Source: Candidatus Dormiibacterota bacterium (lineage in GTDB: Bacteria; Chloroflexota; Dormibacteria; Aeolococcales; Aeolococcaceae). From it: a stretch of 6,865 nucleotides of DNA. The notes below the pieces were generated by a model. The model was not told where the DNA came from, ran no database searches, and saw nothing but the letters and a program-made list of their open reading frames with translations. Both the position numbers and the translations under genes were made by a program. Positions 6,119 to 6,865 of the stretch are shown piece after piece; the stretch's first letter is position 1, and the number at the start of each line of letters is the position of its first letter. The stretch lies in the NCBI GenBank assembly GCA_003136295.1, contig PLDZ01000218.1, positions 1-6,865 on the forward strand, read 5' to 3'.

Positions 6119-6194
6119 TGGTGCCGAGGGACAGGATCGAACTGTCGACACCAGGTTTTTCAGACCTGTGCTCTACCAACTGAGCTACCTCGGC
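6119..6194 (-). tRNA. tRNA-Phe (anticodon GAA)
   Basis: Read on the minus strand, all cloverleaf parts are present. The acceptor stem GCCGAGG pairs perfectly with CCTCGGC and is followed by discriminator A and an encoded CCA (6121-6119). The D arm is GCTC-AGTTGGTA-GAGC. The anticodon stem CAGGT/ACCTG encloses the loop CTGAAAA with anticodon GAA. The variable loop is GTGTC, and the T arm is GACAG-TTCGATC-CTGTC. It decodes UUC/UUU. The length is 76 nt including CCA. No second copy of its 3' end and no integrase are present, so there is no sign of an inserted element in this window. Confidence 0.97.
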
Positions 6195-6206
6195 GATCCG
6201 CGACGC

Positions 6207-6235
6207 AGTGTAACGGCCTGCCGCGCGCATCCCAT
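6207..6235 (-). promoter_or_regulatory. Putative tRNA-Phe promoter
   Basis: TACACT (6212-6207, minus strand) is a good housekeeping -10 element, 12 nt before the tRNA 5' end. With a 17-nt spacer the -35 would be ATGGGA (6235-6230), a poor match to TTGACA. The predicted leader is about 6 nt. It lies back to back with the promoter of the gene starting at 6276. Confidence 0.4.
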
Positions 6236-6262
6236 GGCGCGTTTGCTCCACAGGCGCGCCCG

Positions 6263-6268
6263 TACAAT
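6263..6268 (+). promoter_or_regulatory. -10 element of the gene at 6276, suggesting a leaderless transcript
   Basis: TACAAT ends 7 nt before the ATG at 6276. The usual -10 to start distance would place transcription initiation at or next to the A of that ATG. No Shine-Dalgarno is present between them. The -35 region is weak (TTTGCT at 6242-6247 has a short 15-nt spacer). Confidence 0.5.
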
Positions 6269-6275
6269 CAAAGCC

Positions 6276-6865
6276 ATGGCCCGGGTCATCCACGTTCGCG
6301 TGCGCGGGGTCGCAGCAGCCGACCGGGATCGATTACAGATCCGGTTCACCAAGCTCATCAGCGGCAGGGAATGGCGCGACCAGCTCCCCTGGCTGGCCGA
6401 CGCCGGTTCCACCGATCTCTTCGCCCAACTCTTCTTCGAGCAGGCCCTGACGGCAGACCTCTGGGATGACCCGCAGGGCACCGACCTTTCGGCGGCCGGC
6501 TTCATCCGCGTCGCGGGTGACGAGACCGACGCCCTCGCTCTCGTCTTCGTCCTGCGCGACCTCTCCGAGCGCTTCAGCTGCCGCGTCGGGGTGCGCGACC
6601 CCGACAACCCGATTGCCAAGCTGCGCATTGTCGACCTGGTCAACGGCAGGCTCGCCGATCAGCGCGCCCTGGAGTCGATCCTCGTGCGCCGGCCCATCTT
6701 CAAACGCATGCAGGACGGCAACCGGATCGAGATGTACCCGCCCCGGGCGCTCGGCAGCGCGTTTGGCACCATCGACGGTGCCGACGGCGAGCGCCGCGCG
6801 TGGAGCTTTCTTGTCCACGGCATGCGCGACTCGCGACCGAACTTCCTCGAAGCCGAGGCGGAGGC
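6276..6865 (+). CDS. Unrecognised protein, 3' end outside the window (partial)
   Basis: An uninterrupted frame of 196 codons from ATG 6276 to the window end. Almost every third position is G or C, which marks it as a true gene rather than the antisense frames over the same DNA. The product starts MARVIHVRVRG and is soluble-looking, with no signal peptide or membrane segment. It appears mixed alpha/beta with many acidic and basic residues; visible segments include FTKLISGREWRDQLPWLADAG, then ALVFVLRDLSERFSCRV and RRPIFKRMQDGNRIEMYPPRALG. I recognise no catalytic motif or family. It appears to be translated from a leaderless mRNA and is divergent from tRNA-Phe. Confidence 0.8.
   Translation, partial: MARVIHVRVRGVAAADRDRLQIRFTKLISGREWRDQLPWLADAGSTDLFAQLFFEQALTADLWDDPQGTDLSAAGFIRVAGDETDALALVFVLRDLSERFSCRVGVRDPDNPIAKLRIVDLVNGRLADQRALESILVRRPIFKRMQDGNRIEMYPPRALGSAFGTIDGADGERRAWSFLVHGMRDSRPNFLEAEAE

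Noticed and set aside
6119..6194. tRNA-Phe as an integration site for a mobile element
   Set aside because: No second copy of the tRNA 3' end, no integrase and no phage-like genes are visible in the window.
5928..6293. A 121-codon minus-strand frame including the peptide AEVAQLVEHRSEKPGVDSS
   Set aside because: That peptide is the translation of the tRNA-Phe gene, a familiar artefact. Only the part after the ATG at 6056 is kept as a weak candidate.
6185..6818. Minus-strand open frames at 6185-6643 and 6333-6818
   Set aside because: They lie opposite the plus-strand gene starting at 6276, which has much stronger third-position GC bias and a promoter. The minus frames have no domains.
1..6865. 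CRISPR array, insertion sequence or defence system
   Set aside because: There are no regularly spaced repeats, transposase motifs, terminal inverted repeats or nuclease/toxin-like genes.

Overview
The window looks like ordinary chromosomal DNA from a high-GC bacterium. Genuine genes mostly have G or C at third codon positions. The gene content is an ECF sigma factor with a membrane partner, secreted proteins with Ser/Thr/Pro linkers, a BNR-type beta-propeller fragment, a tRNA gene with encoded CCA, and one apparently leaderless gene. This fits an actinobacterium or a member of the Chloroflexota. The phylum is inferred from style and nothing here proves it.

Layout. Positions 108-1205 (minus) encode a metal-dependent amidohydrolase. 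It is divergent, across about 260 bp without a gene, from a small NTF2/SnoaL-like protein at 1465-1809 (plus). After a gene-free stretch comes a minus-strand operon: an ECF sigma factor (2979-3479), overlapped by 8 nt by a single-pass membrane protein (2102-2986) that is probably its anti-sigma or sensor partner. Upstream of the operon, on the same strand, is a secreted vanadium-haloperoxidase/PAP2-type protein (3670-4989) with a strong hairpin terminator. A plus-strand remnant of a BNR-repeat protein follows (5071-5292), then a 107-aa PEGA-like protein with one membrane segment (5450-5773). Next are a possible 42-aa membrane peptide (5928-6056, minus) and tRNA-Phe(GAA) (6119-6194, minus). The window ends in the first 196 codons of an unrecognised gene on the plus strand (6276 onward).

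The most unusual feature is a 54-bp element present twice in the same orientation with 53/54 identity (3490-3543 and 5017-5070). One copy lies directly upstream of the sigma factor and the other directly upstream of the haloperoxidase-like gene. Read on the minus strand it contains TGTCAGC, a 17-nt spacer and CGTTAG, which resembles an ECF-type promoter. The simplest reading is that the sigma factor drives its own operon and the adjacent secreted enzyme from duplicated copies of one promoter. The coding-like BNR remnant begins at the outer edge of the second copy, so this edge also looks like a recombination junction. The 1,527-bp haloperoxidase segment would then be a cassette bounded by direct repeats. 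The repeat, its position and the promoter spacing are seen directly. Autoregulation and cassette insertion are inferences.
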